From Puia sp. (GTDB lineage: Bacteria; Bacteroidota; Bacteroidia; Chitinophagales; Chitinophagaceae), in contig JARLGZ010000122.1 in assembly GCA_031292515.1 (NCBI GenBank), positions 16,097-80,096 on the forward strand: a stretch of 64,000 bases of DNA. The letters run 5' to 3'. Under the pieces are notes generated by a model, which had not been told where the DNA came from, ran no database searches, and saw nothing but the letters and a program-made list of their open reading frames with translations. This document shows, piece by piece, positions 8,497-16,458 of the stretch (its first letter is position 1; each line of letters opens with the position of its first letter). A program made the translations under genes and the position numbers.

Positions 8497-9834
8497 ATGT
8501 TTAAAAAGATATTAATTGCCAACAGGGGGGAAATCGCTCTGAGGGTCATTCGTACCTGTCGCGAGATGGGTATTAAGACCGTAGCGGTTTACTCCACGGC
8601 GGATAAGGATAGCCTGCATGTCAAATTCGCCGACGAGGCGGTCTGTATTGGCAAGCCTGCCAGTTTCGATTCTTATCTGAACATCCCGCATATCATGGCG
8701 GCCGCCGAGATTACCAATGCCGACGCGATCCACCCGGGGTACGGATTCCTGGCCGAGAACGCGCGTTTTGCGGAGATCTGCGGGGAGCACAATATCAAGT
8801 TTATCGGGCCGACTCCCGCGATGATCAACTCGATGGGCGATAAGGTCACCGCCAAAGAAACGATGATCAAGGCGGGTGTTCCGGTCGTGCCGGGTGGCGA
8901 GGGGTTGCTGGAGAGCCTGGACCAGGCCCGGGGGCTGGCTAAAGAGGTGGGGTATCCGATCATCCTGAAGGCTACGGCCGGCGGTGGCGGCAAGGGGATG
9001 CGCGTGGTCTGGGAAGATGCGGAGATGGAGCGCGCCTATAACACGGCCAAGGCGGAAGCTGCCGCTTCTTTTAAGAATGACGGCATCTATATGGAGAAAT
9101 TCGTGGAAGAGCCCCGGCATATCGAGATACAGGTAGCCGGAGACCAATATGGACGGGTCTGTCACCTAAGCGAAAGGGACTGTTCCATCCAGCGGCGTCA
9201 CCAGAAGCTGGTGGAGGAATCGCCTTCTCCTTTTATGACTCCCGAGTTAAGGCATCGTATGGGAGAGGCTGCGATCAAAGCGGCTTCGGCCATTAACTAC
9301 GAGAGCGTCGGGACGATCGAGTTTCTCGTGGACAAGCACCGCAATTTCTACTTCATGGAGATGAACACCCGTATCCAGGTGGAGCATTGCGTGACGGAAG
9401 AGGTGGTGAATTTCGACCTGATAAAAGAACAGATAAAAATAGCGGCCGGAGACAGCATCACCGGTCTGAATTACGAACCTCAGATGCACGCCATCGAGTG
9501 CCGCATCAATGCCGAGGATCCCTATAACGATTTCCGGCCTTCTCCCGGTAAGATCACCGTGCTGCATCAGCCCGGCGGTCATGGGATCCGTGTGGATTCG
9601 CACGTATATGCTGGCTATACGATCCCGCCTTATTATGACTCCATGATCGCAAAGATCATTGCCGTGGCCCGCACCCGCGAAGAGGCCATCAATACCATGC
9701 ATCGTTCTTTGAGTGAGTATGTGATCGAAGGGATCAAGACGACGATCCCCTTCCATCTGCAGCTTATGAAAGACGAGCGTTTCCGCAGCGGCGACTTCAA
9801 TACGAAATTTTTAGAAGGATTTAAGATGATGTAG
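8497..9834 (+). CDS. accC: Acetyl-CoA carboxylase, biotin carboxylase subunit
   Basis: At 445 residues this has the standard length. It begins with [18 protein letters not shown], and the ATP-grasp domain is seen in [28 protein letters not shown] and [16 protein letters not shown]; the C-terminal domain follows. It carboxylates the biotin on AccB using ATP and bicarbonate in the cytoplasm. The gene follows accB on the same strand. A weak hairpin lies between the two genes (about 8435-8470) and could modulate the ratio of products, but that is only a possibility. Confidence 0.96.
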   Translation: MFKKILIANRGEIALRVIRTCREMGIKTVAVYSTADKDSLHVKFADEAVCIGKPASFDSYLNIPHIMAAAEITNADAIHPGYGFLAENARFAEICGEHNIKFIGPTPAMINSMGDKVTAKETMIKAGVPVVPGGEGLLESLDQARGLAKEVGYPIILKATAGGGGKGMRVVWEDAEMERAYNTAKAEAAASFKNDGIYMEKFVEEPRHIEIQVAGDQYGRVCHLSERDCSIQRRHQKLVEESPSPFMTPELRHRMGEAAIKAASAINYESVGTIEFLVDKHRNFYFMEMNTRIQVEHCVTEEVVNFDLIKEQIKIAAGDSITGLNYEPQMHAIECRINAEDPYNDFRPSPGKITVLHQPGGHGIRVDSHVYAGYTIPPYYDSMIAKIIAVARTREEAINTMHRSLSEYVIEGIKTTIPFHLQLMKDERFRSGDFNTKFLEGFKMM

Positions 9835-9918
9835 CGGATCCCAGGATTGCACAAGGGTGTGCAGGATGCTGCTTTTGCTGAAGATGACCGCTATTGACGC
9901 GGTTTGCCGCCCTGTCTG

Positions 9919-11355
9919 TTAGCATTGCCGGCTTTCGCTGATCAGTTCCTCCAGTTGCCCTGACGCACCCGGGAAATAGGCCGCCAGTTTGCGTATGACG
10001 GCTTCAACCATCGAGTCGGGACAGGAAGCTCCGCTGGTGATGAGGATTCTCGTGGCCTGCAGATTTGTGGCGGGTTGGTCTGCGGTTGACGGGCGGCTAC
10101 CGGCCTGTTTGCTTTCGGTTGCCGATCGGATGGCTGGGGTTTCCGATTGGGTTGCTGCAGTTGCCGATCGGATGGCTGCGTCGTTTTTTGTGTAGTCTGT
10201 CGTTCTCTTCCTGGAAAGAAGATAGTCTCTGCTCAGCAATTCCTCGTGGGTGTGAAAGTTGTAATGCAGGATCTCGCGATCGGAGAGGATCTTCTCGTCG
10301 GAGGAAATGAAATAAGTGGGCAGGTGTTCCTCGCAGAGCTCCACCAGGTGGGAGGTGTTGGAGGAATTGTATCCTCCTACGACGATGGCGAGATCGGCGG
10401 GGGTCTCGAGCATTCCGGAAACGGCGGTCTGGTTGTCCAGGGTGGCATAGCAGAGGGTGTCGCGGGTGTCGGCAAAGCGTTCTTCCGGGGCGGCCGGATT
10501 CGGACTTTGCGAATCAACCGGATCCGGCCGAGGGAAGCTGGTCCCGGTATCCGACTGATAGGTCTCGATCATCGTCTGTTTCAGGAAATCGGCGATGGCC
10601 TGCGTATCGCTGGCGAGCATCGTGGTCTGGTTGACCACGCCGATCCGTTCCAGGTCTTTCCGGGGGTCAAACCCGGCGCTGTATTGTCCTTTGAAGGAAG
10701 TGTGGAACTCTCCGGCGGGAAGCTGTCCCTTGATATATTTTGCCAGCAGCTCGGCCTCCCGCATGTCTTTTATCACGAGGGTCGGGGTATGGGAAGCGGC
10801 ATGAGAGAAGGTCGCGCGGGTCTCTTCGTGTCCCGGCTTGCCATGAACGATGACGGTATATTCTTTCCGGGCGATCTGTTCGGAGCGGTTCCATACCTTT
10901 TCCACGAAGGGACAGGTGGTATTGTAGGTCGAGGTTTGAATGCCTGCTTTTTGTAATTTTTTTTCCATCTCCAGGGTCGTTCCGAATGCGGGGATGATGA
11001 CGATATCATCGGCCGTCAACTCGGAGAATGGAATCAGCTCCCTGCCGTGTGTGTCCTGCAGGAAACGCACGCCCCTGGCCCGGAGGTCTTCGTTGACCCG
11101 CGGGTTATGGATCATCTCACTCAACAGGAAGATGCGTTTGCCGGGATTCTCGTCGACGGTGCGAAAAGAAATCTCTATCGCGTTTTCCACTCCGTAGCAA
11201 AACCCGAAATGGCGCGCGAGAAAGATATGAAGGGGGCCCAGGTCCAGGAAGGTGGGCGTGAAATCCTTCTTCATTTTATCCTGCTGTTTGCGCCTGTTTT
11301 TGATGGCGCCGATCAGCGGACTGCGATAGGTGACCGGAACATTAAAAGTTTTCAA
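9919..11355 (-). CDS. ispH: 4-hydroxy-3-methylbut-2-enyl diphosphate reductase with two inserted linkers
   Basis: The last enzyme of the MEP isoprenoid pathway, a [4Fe-4S] reductase. Three cluster cysteines are visible: HFGFCYGVENA, NTTCPFVEKVW and TSGASCPDSMVEAV. The conserved HGKPGHEET, VVNQTTMLA and GGYNSSNTSHL are present. At 478 residues it is long even for Bacteroidota. Two low-complexity insertions explain this: a Pro-rich stretch before ERFADTRDT, and a Ser/Thr/Ala-rich one before the last cysteine, built partly from 21-bp units (AAIRSAT, AATQSET, PAIRSAT). The start is a TTG, chosen because the N-terminal TFNVPVTYRSPLIGAIKNRR belongs to the family in this phylum; no ATG lies upstream in frame. 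Confidence 0.93.
   Translation of the reverse strand: MKTFNVPVTYRSPLIGAIKNRRKQQDKMKKDFTPTFLDLGPLHIFLARHFGFCYGVENAIEISFRTVDENPGKRIFLLSEMIHNPRVNEDLRARGVRFLQDTHGRELIPFSELTADDIVIIPAFGTTLEMEKKLQKAGIQTSTYNTTCPFVEKVWNRSEQIARKEYTVIVHGKPGHEETRATFSHAASHTPTLVIKDMREAELLAKYIKGQLPAGEFHTSFKGQYSAGFDPRKDLERIGVVNQTTMLASDTQAIADFLKQTMIETYQSDTGTSFPRPDPVDSQSPNPAAPEERFADTRDTLCYATLDNQTAVSGMLETPADLAIVVGGYNSSNTSHLVELCEEHLPTYFISSDEKILSDREILHYNFHTHEELLSRDYLLSRKRTTDYTKNDAAIRSATAATQSETPAIRSATESKQAGSRPSTADQPATNLQATRILITSGASCPDSMVEAVIRKLAAYFPGASGQLEELISESRQC
10117..10179 (-). repeat. Three imperfect 21-bp units inside ispH
   Basis: Units begin at 10117, 10138 and 10159. The outer two are nearly identical (core GTTGCCGATCGGATGGCTG). 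They encode heptapeptides within the linker before the C-terminal cysteine motif of IspH, where the family has no repeats. Confidence 0.75.
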
Positions 11356-11365
11356 TGCTTGATTC

Positions 11366-11437
11366 GGTTATGATTTCGATACTTGGTTCGGTGGCGGTTT
11401 CGAGGCCTGAATCGGTTGTGATTTCGAGGCCTGAATC
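11366..11437. repeat. Three 24-bp tandem units in the ispH leader
   Basis: Units start at 11366, 11390 and 11414; the last two differ at three positions and share TTTCGAGGCCTGAATC. They lie between the divergent ispH and amylase genes. A -7-like box on the minus strand (TACCTTTG, 11456-11449) places them in the 5' leader of ispH. Confidence 0.75.
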
Positions 11438-11501
11438 AGGCCAAAGCGCAAAGGTACAAACTTCGTTTTCCGGAAGCGGAATAAATATTAATTTACAGCT
11501 T

Positions 11502-12836
11502 ATGAGTTCATCTTCGCCTTCCTCTTTTAAACCGGTCGATTGGAGCTATTCCACCAATATTTACGAGGTCAACCTGCGGCAATATACCAAAGAAGGGACT
11601 TTTGAAGCCTTCGGCCGGGAGCTGCCCCGCCTGCGGGATATGGGGATAGAAATCCTCTGGTTTATGCCCATCACCCCCATCAGCGTCGAGAAACGAAAGG
11701 GGACTCTGGGCAGTTATTATGCCTGCTCGGATTATACGGCGACGAATCCCGAATTCGGGTCGACGGCGGATTTTAAGGACCTGGTGCAGGCTGCGCACGG
11801 GCTGGGTTTTCAGGTCATCATCGACTGGGTGGCGAATCATACCGGCTGGGACCATCGCTGGACCCGGGAACATCCCGAATATTACCGGAAGAATCACGAG
11901 GGGCAATTCTATGAGATGCATGGCTGGGAGGATGTGATCGATCTCAATTACGACAGCAAAGACCTGCAGACCGCCATGATCGAAGCGATGCAGTGGTGGG
12001 TCCAACATTTCGATATCGACGGTTTTCGCTGCGATATGGCGATGCTGGTGCCCCTGGATTTCTGGAGGCAGGCCCGTACGGCGCTGGACAAGGGTAAACC
12101 CCTGTTTTGGCTGGCCGAGTGTGAGGAGATCGCCTATCATGAAGTCTTCGACGCGACCTATACCTGGAAGTTTTTGCATCGGATGGAAGAGGTCTGGAGA
12201 AAAGAATCGGGTATCGACGGGCTGGATGAGGTCCTCGGGTATTATGACAAACAATTTCCGCCGACCGCATTTCGCGCTTACTTCACCACGAACCATGACG
12301 AGAACTCCCATAGCGGCAGCGAATATGAGCGCATGGGCGACGCGGCGCTGCCCTTTGCCGTGTTATGCTGTACCTGGAACGGTCTCCCGCTGATCTATAG
12401 CGGACAGGAGCTGCCCAACCTGAAGCGGCTGCAATTCTTCGATAAGGACCCCATCGAATGGACGGGTGTCTGTAAGCTGCATGATTTTTATAAGACCTTG
12501 CTGGGTCTGAGGAAGGCGAACCCGGCTCTGCGGGCGGGGGATGTGTCGGTGCAGACGCACCGGCTGGGGGCAAGAGCGATGGGGGATGCCGGGGCGGAGA
12601 CGGCGGCGCCGGGCATCTTCGCCTTTCTCCGAAAGCATCCGTCGGCGGAGGTGCTGGTGGTTCTCAACCTGTCGGCGGAGGCGCAGACGATCCGTTTCGA
12701 CGAACCGGGTAGCCCACGGGGTAGTTTTACGGAGGTGTTCGGCAAGGAGACGGTCGATCTGACTACGGATCAAACGGTTTCGATGCCGGCCTGGGGGTAT
12801 AAAGTTCTTTTTCGGCTCTGTAGCTCAACTGAATAG
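11502..12836 (+). CDS. Alpha-amylase family protein (GH13)
   Basis: I start at the ATG at 11502 (MSSSSPSSFKPVDWSYSTN); the frame is open further upstream only through the 24-bp repeats. The 444-residue protein has the four GH13 regions in order: DWVANHTGWD (about residue 108), GFRCDMA with the nucleophile Asp (about 176), LAECEE with the acid/base Glu (about 206) and TTNHDEN (about 265). No signal peptide is seen, so it probably acts on alpha-glucans in the cytoplasm. The C-terminal codons (RLCSSTE and stop) lie within the 5' half of a tRNA-Arg gene, and a second amylase-like ending, RLPSSTG, sits 20 kb downstream. The native end may have been replaced. Confidence 0.9.
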   Translation: MSSSSPSSFKPVDWSYSTNIYEVNLRQYTKEGTFEAFGRELPRLRDMGIEILWFMPITPISVEKRKGTLGSYYACSDYTATNPEFGSTADFKDLVQAAHGLGFQVIIDWVANHTGWDHRWTREHPEYYRKNHEGQFYEMHGWEDVIDLNYDSKDLQTAMIEAMQWWVQHFDIDGFRCDMAMLVPLDFWRQARTALDKGKPLFWLAECEEIAYHEVFDATYTWKFLHRMEEVWRKESGIDGLDEVLGYYDKQFPPTAFRAYFTTNHDENSHSGSEYERMGDAALPFAVLCCTWNGLPLIYSGQELPNLKRLQFFDKDPIEWTGVCKLHDFYKTLLGLRKANPALRAGDVSVQTHRLGARAMGDAGAETAAPGIFAFLRKHPSAEVLVVLNLSAEAQTIRFDEPGSPRGSFTEVFGKETVDLTTDQTVSMPAWGYKVLFRLCSSTE

Positions 12837-12887
12837 AGCACTTGACTACGGATCAAGAGGTTTTAGGTTTGAATCCTAACAGAGTCA
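12814..12887 (+). tRNA. tRNA-Arg (anticodon ACG)
   Basis: A complete cloverleaf: acceptor GGCTCTG with CAGAGTC, D stem GCTC/GAGC, anticodon stem CTTGA/TCAAG with loop CTACGGA (ACG), T stem TTAGG/CCTAA with loop TTTGAAT, discriminator A. CCA is not encoded. The first 23 bases are also the last codons and stop of the amylase gene. I see no good promoter directly before it, so it may depend on read-through from the amylase. Confidence 0.9.
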
Positions 12888-12907
12888 CACATTTTCAATT
12901 AGTTATG

Positions 12908-12944
12908 AAGGATTGGTTTTTAATAAACCAATCCTTTTTTTTGT
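12908..12944 (+). terminator. Terminator after tRNA-Arg
   Basis: A perfect 12-bp stem (AAGGATTGGTTT at 12908-12919 with AAACCAATCCTT at 12925-12936), a 5-base loop and a T run. It lies 20 bases after the tRNA and confirms that the tRNA is a finished transcription unit. Confidence 0.85.
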
Positions 12945-13264
12945 TCATTTCGATCCTGAAAATCGGAGATTTTCAAGGCTTTTTCACGGGAACCAATATC
13001 CCAAGAAAAACCCCGGTTTTGCAGATTTGAACAACATATTGAACAACATGCGACAGGCAATCGACGCCTACCCCCTGGTGCCATTTCTTTCCCGCGTATA
13101 AAAAGAGCTTTTTAGCAACCCTGTGTGTCAGGCAGGTTTACAGGGTCAAATTTAACCCATTCCGTTCAATTTTGTCTCCTGGGCCGTAAAATCGGGAAAA
13201 AGGAGGAACTTTGCGCCCACTTATCTCCAACCGCGCATTTTAAAGCACCACCCCTAAAAGAATC

Positions 13265-14125
13265 ATGGACGCACCCGAAAAGCATTCCGTACTCAAAACC
13301 AAACAGGATTAGGACAATTTCCTGTACAAGCGGCCTTACTTCGCCTTCCTGGACATTTTGGGCTTTTCGGCCCTGGTCCGCAAAAATACCCACGAAACAC
13401 TGGCCCAGCTTTATCGAGACTTGTTTGCCACCCAGGTGGACCACATAGACGTAAATTTAAAAGCACTGGCCCAGGCCCGGGCCGCCCGCCTGGGGGAACA
13501 ATACACAGACAGCAGCCTGCGGATGGTGAATATCTCCGACAGCATCCTGATCTGGACGGCTCACGGGCAACCCTCCGCGCTCTTCGAGATCACTTATGCC
13601 GTATCAACCCTGCTCGGCGTTTCCCTGATCCAGGGCCTGCCCCTTCGCGGCAGCATCACCCGTCAACCCTTTAGCGTGCTGGAAGACAAGACCGCCCTGT
13701 CGGTCGTAGGCATGGGCCTAGTACATGCCTATGGCTTGGAGAAAAAACAGCGCTGGTCGGGCTGTATCATAGACCCTGAGATTATTAATTATTTCCGAAG
13801 CATTGAGAAGGTATTTTTCCAGCGAGACGCCGCCTCCCCGATTGAACGGCAGGAAATGGTTTATGAATACGATGTTCCCATTGTCGGCCGGGACGGTCGG
13901 TCCGTTACCGAGAAAGGATACGCGGTGGACTGGAGCAACCTCAACATCACCGACGCCATGATCCGGGAAAGTTTCGATGCCCATCGGAAAAAAGACGACC
14001 GGGCCGGCAGCAGTACACCAGATAAAATCCAAAACACGCTCGATTTTCACCATTTTTGCCTGGAAAAAGCGGCGGAGAAAAAAGCCGCCTACGAAGCCCT
14101 GAGCAGGGCTTTGAAAAAAGAATGA
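13265..14125 (+). pseudogene. Class III nucleotidyl-cyclase-like gene interrupted by an amber codon
   Basis: The frame starts with an ATG at 13265 (MDAPEKHSVLKTKQD), meets a TAG at 13310-13312, then continues without a break for about 270 codons. The first conserved part, YFAFLDILGFSALV, carries the metal-binding Asp of the DIxGF motif found in class III cyclase folds and lies after the TAG but before any ATG. Later ISDSILIW and LPLRGSITRQ fit the second acidic motif and the RxGxxxG-like segment. Either the gene is broken by a nonsense change, or translation begins at a rare start (CTG at 13322 or TTG at 13358, the latter removing the motif). It precedes a GNAT gene by 25 bases. Enzyme activity and product are unknown. 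Confidence 0.55.
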
Positions 14126-14150
14126 CCCTTTTCACCAAATCATCGCTGCT

Positions 14151-15008
14151 ATGGCCGAAGTCATCACCTTCCCGAATTATACCGCCTTCTACCTGCAGAA
14201 TATAGATGCTCTGCAGGATGACTATATTAATCATTTTTACCTCATCCATTTGATGGACGATGTGGCGGAGGGGAAATTGGGATGGCGGGATTTTTTTAAC
14301 GTAGTCGATGATGATGGTTCCCAGGCAATCGTCCTGCTGGTCGATGAACGATGCCTTATTTTTTGCGAACGATGGAACCCAGCGGTGATCGCAGCGGTGT
14401 CTAGGAAACTACATTTTGAAAAGTTTAAGCGGTTCATGTTTGGCGGATTCAAACCTTTTTTACAGGCCCTATTCGACAGCGACGGAGCAACCTTTCATAT
14501 TATCAAGGACCGGATCAGTTACCGGTGCGCCCAATTGTCAAGCGCTTTTACACCAGTCCCCGGGCGGCTGGAAATGGCCCACCTAAGCGACCTGGACGAA
14601 CTGGCCCAAATGAGTTATGAATATTCCCAGGAAGAATACCACGGGAAAGGGAGGGATTACGCGCACATACGTAACATTGTACAAGGCGGCATTCTCCAAG
14701 ATAATTTTTATGCTTGGCGCGATCAGGGTGCGATCTGCGCGATCGCCCAGGTCATCGACAGCGATGGGGCGCCTCCTTTCATCGGGCATTTGTTCACCCA
14801 CAAAGAAAAACGCAACCGGGGGTATGCTGGATCCATTTTACAGGCGATCACCCAAGGCCTGCTGCGTGAGGGACATGAAGCCTGCGGCTTGGTATCCGAC
14901 GCCGATAACCCGGCATCCAACAAGGTATTTGTAAAAGTGGGCTATGTCCCCATTGGGACCTATGTTACAGCTACCAAGGAAATGTGGCGGGCTGAAGATA
15001 TCGACTGA
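14151..15008 (+). CDS. GNAT-family N-acetyltransferase
   Basis: A 285-residue protein. The first 150 residues are not recognised. The C-terminal half is a GNAT fold: the acetyl-CoA-binding signature appears as HKEKRNRGYAGSILQAITQG (about residues 220-240), followed by ACGLVSDADNPASNKVFVKVGY, the usual 'neighbour residue/last strand' pattern. It probably moves an acetyl group to an unknown amine. It lies just behind the interrupted cyclase-like gene on the same strand, so the two were likely co-transcribed. It ends convergent with the HTH gene. Confidence 0.8.
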   Translation: MAEVITFPNYTAFYLQNIDALQDDYINHFYLIHLMDDVAEGKLGWRDFFNVVDDDGSQAIVLLVDERCLIFCERWNPAVIAAVSRKLHFEKFKRFMFGGFKPFLQALFDSDGATFHIIKDRISYRCAQLSSAFTPVPGRLEMAHLSDLDELAQMSYEYSQEEYHGKGRDYAHIRNIVQGGILQDNFYAWRDQGAICAIAQVIDSDGAPPFIGHLFTHKEKRNRGYAGSILQAITQGLLREGHEACGLVSDADNPASNKVFVKVGYVPIGTYVTATKEMWRAEDID

Positions 15009-15020
15009 TCAAATCCGTTA

Positions 15021-15323
15021 CTACAGGTGTTTATAACGAAGGTCTGGATTGTCTTTGACCCACTGCAACACTTCGGACTTTATAAATAGCACACGGCCTC
15101 CTTTCTTTTTCTTATGCATAGGCAGGCCCCTTTTCACCCAGCTGGCCAATGTGACGAGCGAAATGCGCAAATAGACGGCTATTTCCTTCCGGGTCGTAAC
15201 GGCCTCGTCCGTTTGTCTATTTTCGCACCTGCACTGTGACAAAGCCGACGTCAACTCCTCCCGGATCACCTCACGAATAAAGCCCTTGAGATCTGCCTCA
15301 TTGGTAATGATCAGTGTTTCCAT
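15021..15323 (-). CDS. Helix-turn-helix DNA-binding protein, excisionase-like
   Basis: I use the ATG at 15323 because a strong ribosome site (AGGAGGGTGAT) stands directly before it; a GTG at 15353 would add ten residues. The 100-residue protein has an acidic helical N-terminus and a C-terminal MerR/excisionase-type winged HTH: TRKEIAVYLRISLVTLASWV, then GLPMHKKKKGGRVLFIKSEV. Such proteins are typical passengers of Bacteroidota integrative elements, where they control excision or transfer genes. No integrase lies nearby. Confidence 0.75.
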   Translation of the reverse strand: METLIITNEADLKGFIREVIREELTSALSQCRCENRQTDEAVTTRKEIAVYLRISLVTLASWVKRGLPMHKKKKGGRVLFIKSEVLQWVKDNPDLRYKHL

Positions 15324-15446
15324 ATCACCCTCCTCTTTTTCAATCACACACACGACAGTCGATCAGCCCTACATTGATTTACAGGTGTCTACCGAACGAG
15401 CCATATAAAACGAACATTGTCTCTTATCACTTATTTCCTTCAGCCT

Positions 15447-15540
15447 CTGCCCAGGCTATTTTCATCAGGACCTTCTGAATATCTCTTAATCTGGGCGCTT
15501 GACCGGTTAACATTTTCATCCCCTTTACCCTGACCTTTCT
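15447..15540 (-). pseudogene. Decayed copy of the 3' end of the 593-residue gene
   Basis: Read on the minus strand, the segment ends SEGPDENSLGRG and stop, matching the ending DDPDENNLGKSRKK of the protein encoded about 1 kb to the right; the DNA matches around GAAAATA-CCTGGGCA. Upstream bases match only loosely. It looks like the relic of a tandem duplication whose body is lost. Confidence 0.5.
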
Positions 15541-15595
15541 TTTTTTCAAAATCGTATTGTTTTTCCCTTTCCGTCTGTATATCAAGTATACCACA

Positions 15596-16305
15596 TCAAG
15601 GGTTCTTTATCCCAAAACCTCTCTCCAAGTCAACTTCCTTAAACAATCCATCTCTTACATGGAGCCTGATCTGGCCTTTATCTCCAAATTCCAACTGAAG
15701 ACGCAGCCGTTCATAAAGGGTGTTCATCTGATCCGGGCGGTGTTCCGATTTAATAACTGGTTCTTTTGCACCATGCTCATTGTAGAAATGACTGATCACA
15801 AATCCTGTATTGTTTTGGGGTATACCATCGTAGCTAAGTTGCAGGGATTTATCTCTAAATTGTCCCATAAGCTCGATGACTTCGAATTGACGTGTATTTT
15901 GTTTGTTTGCAAAAACGTCGCTTATAATCTTCTCAAGGCTTGCCAATCCTACTTCAAGGGAAGAAAATTCCCCCTTGCGGGATAATTCGTGATCCTGCTC
16001 GTAGATCATGTGGCCCGGGTGCGTATGACGAATGATGACATACTTATCAATATCGTCCGCCCGCCTGAGATGCTCTCTGGCCAATTGACCAGGAGAGAAC
16101 ATATGTGATCATCTCCATAAAATCTCTGCTCGAATGCAAAAGAAAGAGTGTTTATAATGGGTTCAACCAATTTGGGGTTCAGCCCAGGCAAATCCTTTGG
16201 ATAGACGGCCATTATTTTGAGTATGAATTCAATGGGCATATATCGATAGCCTGGTTCCATTTCCGTTAAACGAGACGCCTGGTAATCTGATTTATGACGC
16301 TTCAA
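15596..16305 (-). pseudogene. Unknown gene split by a frameshift
   Basis: Two overlapping minus-strand frames cover this stretch. The first (16305 to 16006) begins MKRHKSDYQASRL and runs into FEQRFYGDDH; the second (16102 to 15596) begins MFSPGQLAREHLRRADDID and continues to the end. A change of one base near 16100 would join them as GDDH-MFSPGQL into one protein of about 235 residues. The overlap of 97 bases is too long for an ordinary operon junction. I do not recognise the family. It stands between the relic and the large unknown gene on the same strand. Confidence 0.5.
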
Positions 16306-16458
16306 GGTCCATCCGGGAATAAGCGGGGTTCAGAATCAAAGGTCCCCCAGGCGTTACACGCTTGTTTTTCCTCATTTAGATACCTCTGAATTTTATGCTC
16401 ATCATTCGGTTGAATATACATATACCAGCCATTTATCTTGCCAATACGTTACCGTTTT

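Noticed and set aside
10147..10956. Plus-strand frame of 269 codons
   Set aside because: Shadow of ispH, which has all three cluster cysteines on the other strand.
15557..15985. Plus-strand frame of 142 codons
   Set aside because: Antisense to the frameshifted gene; composition unlike a real protein.
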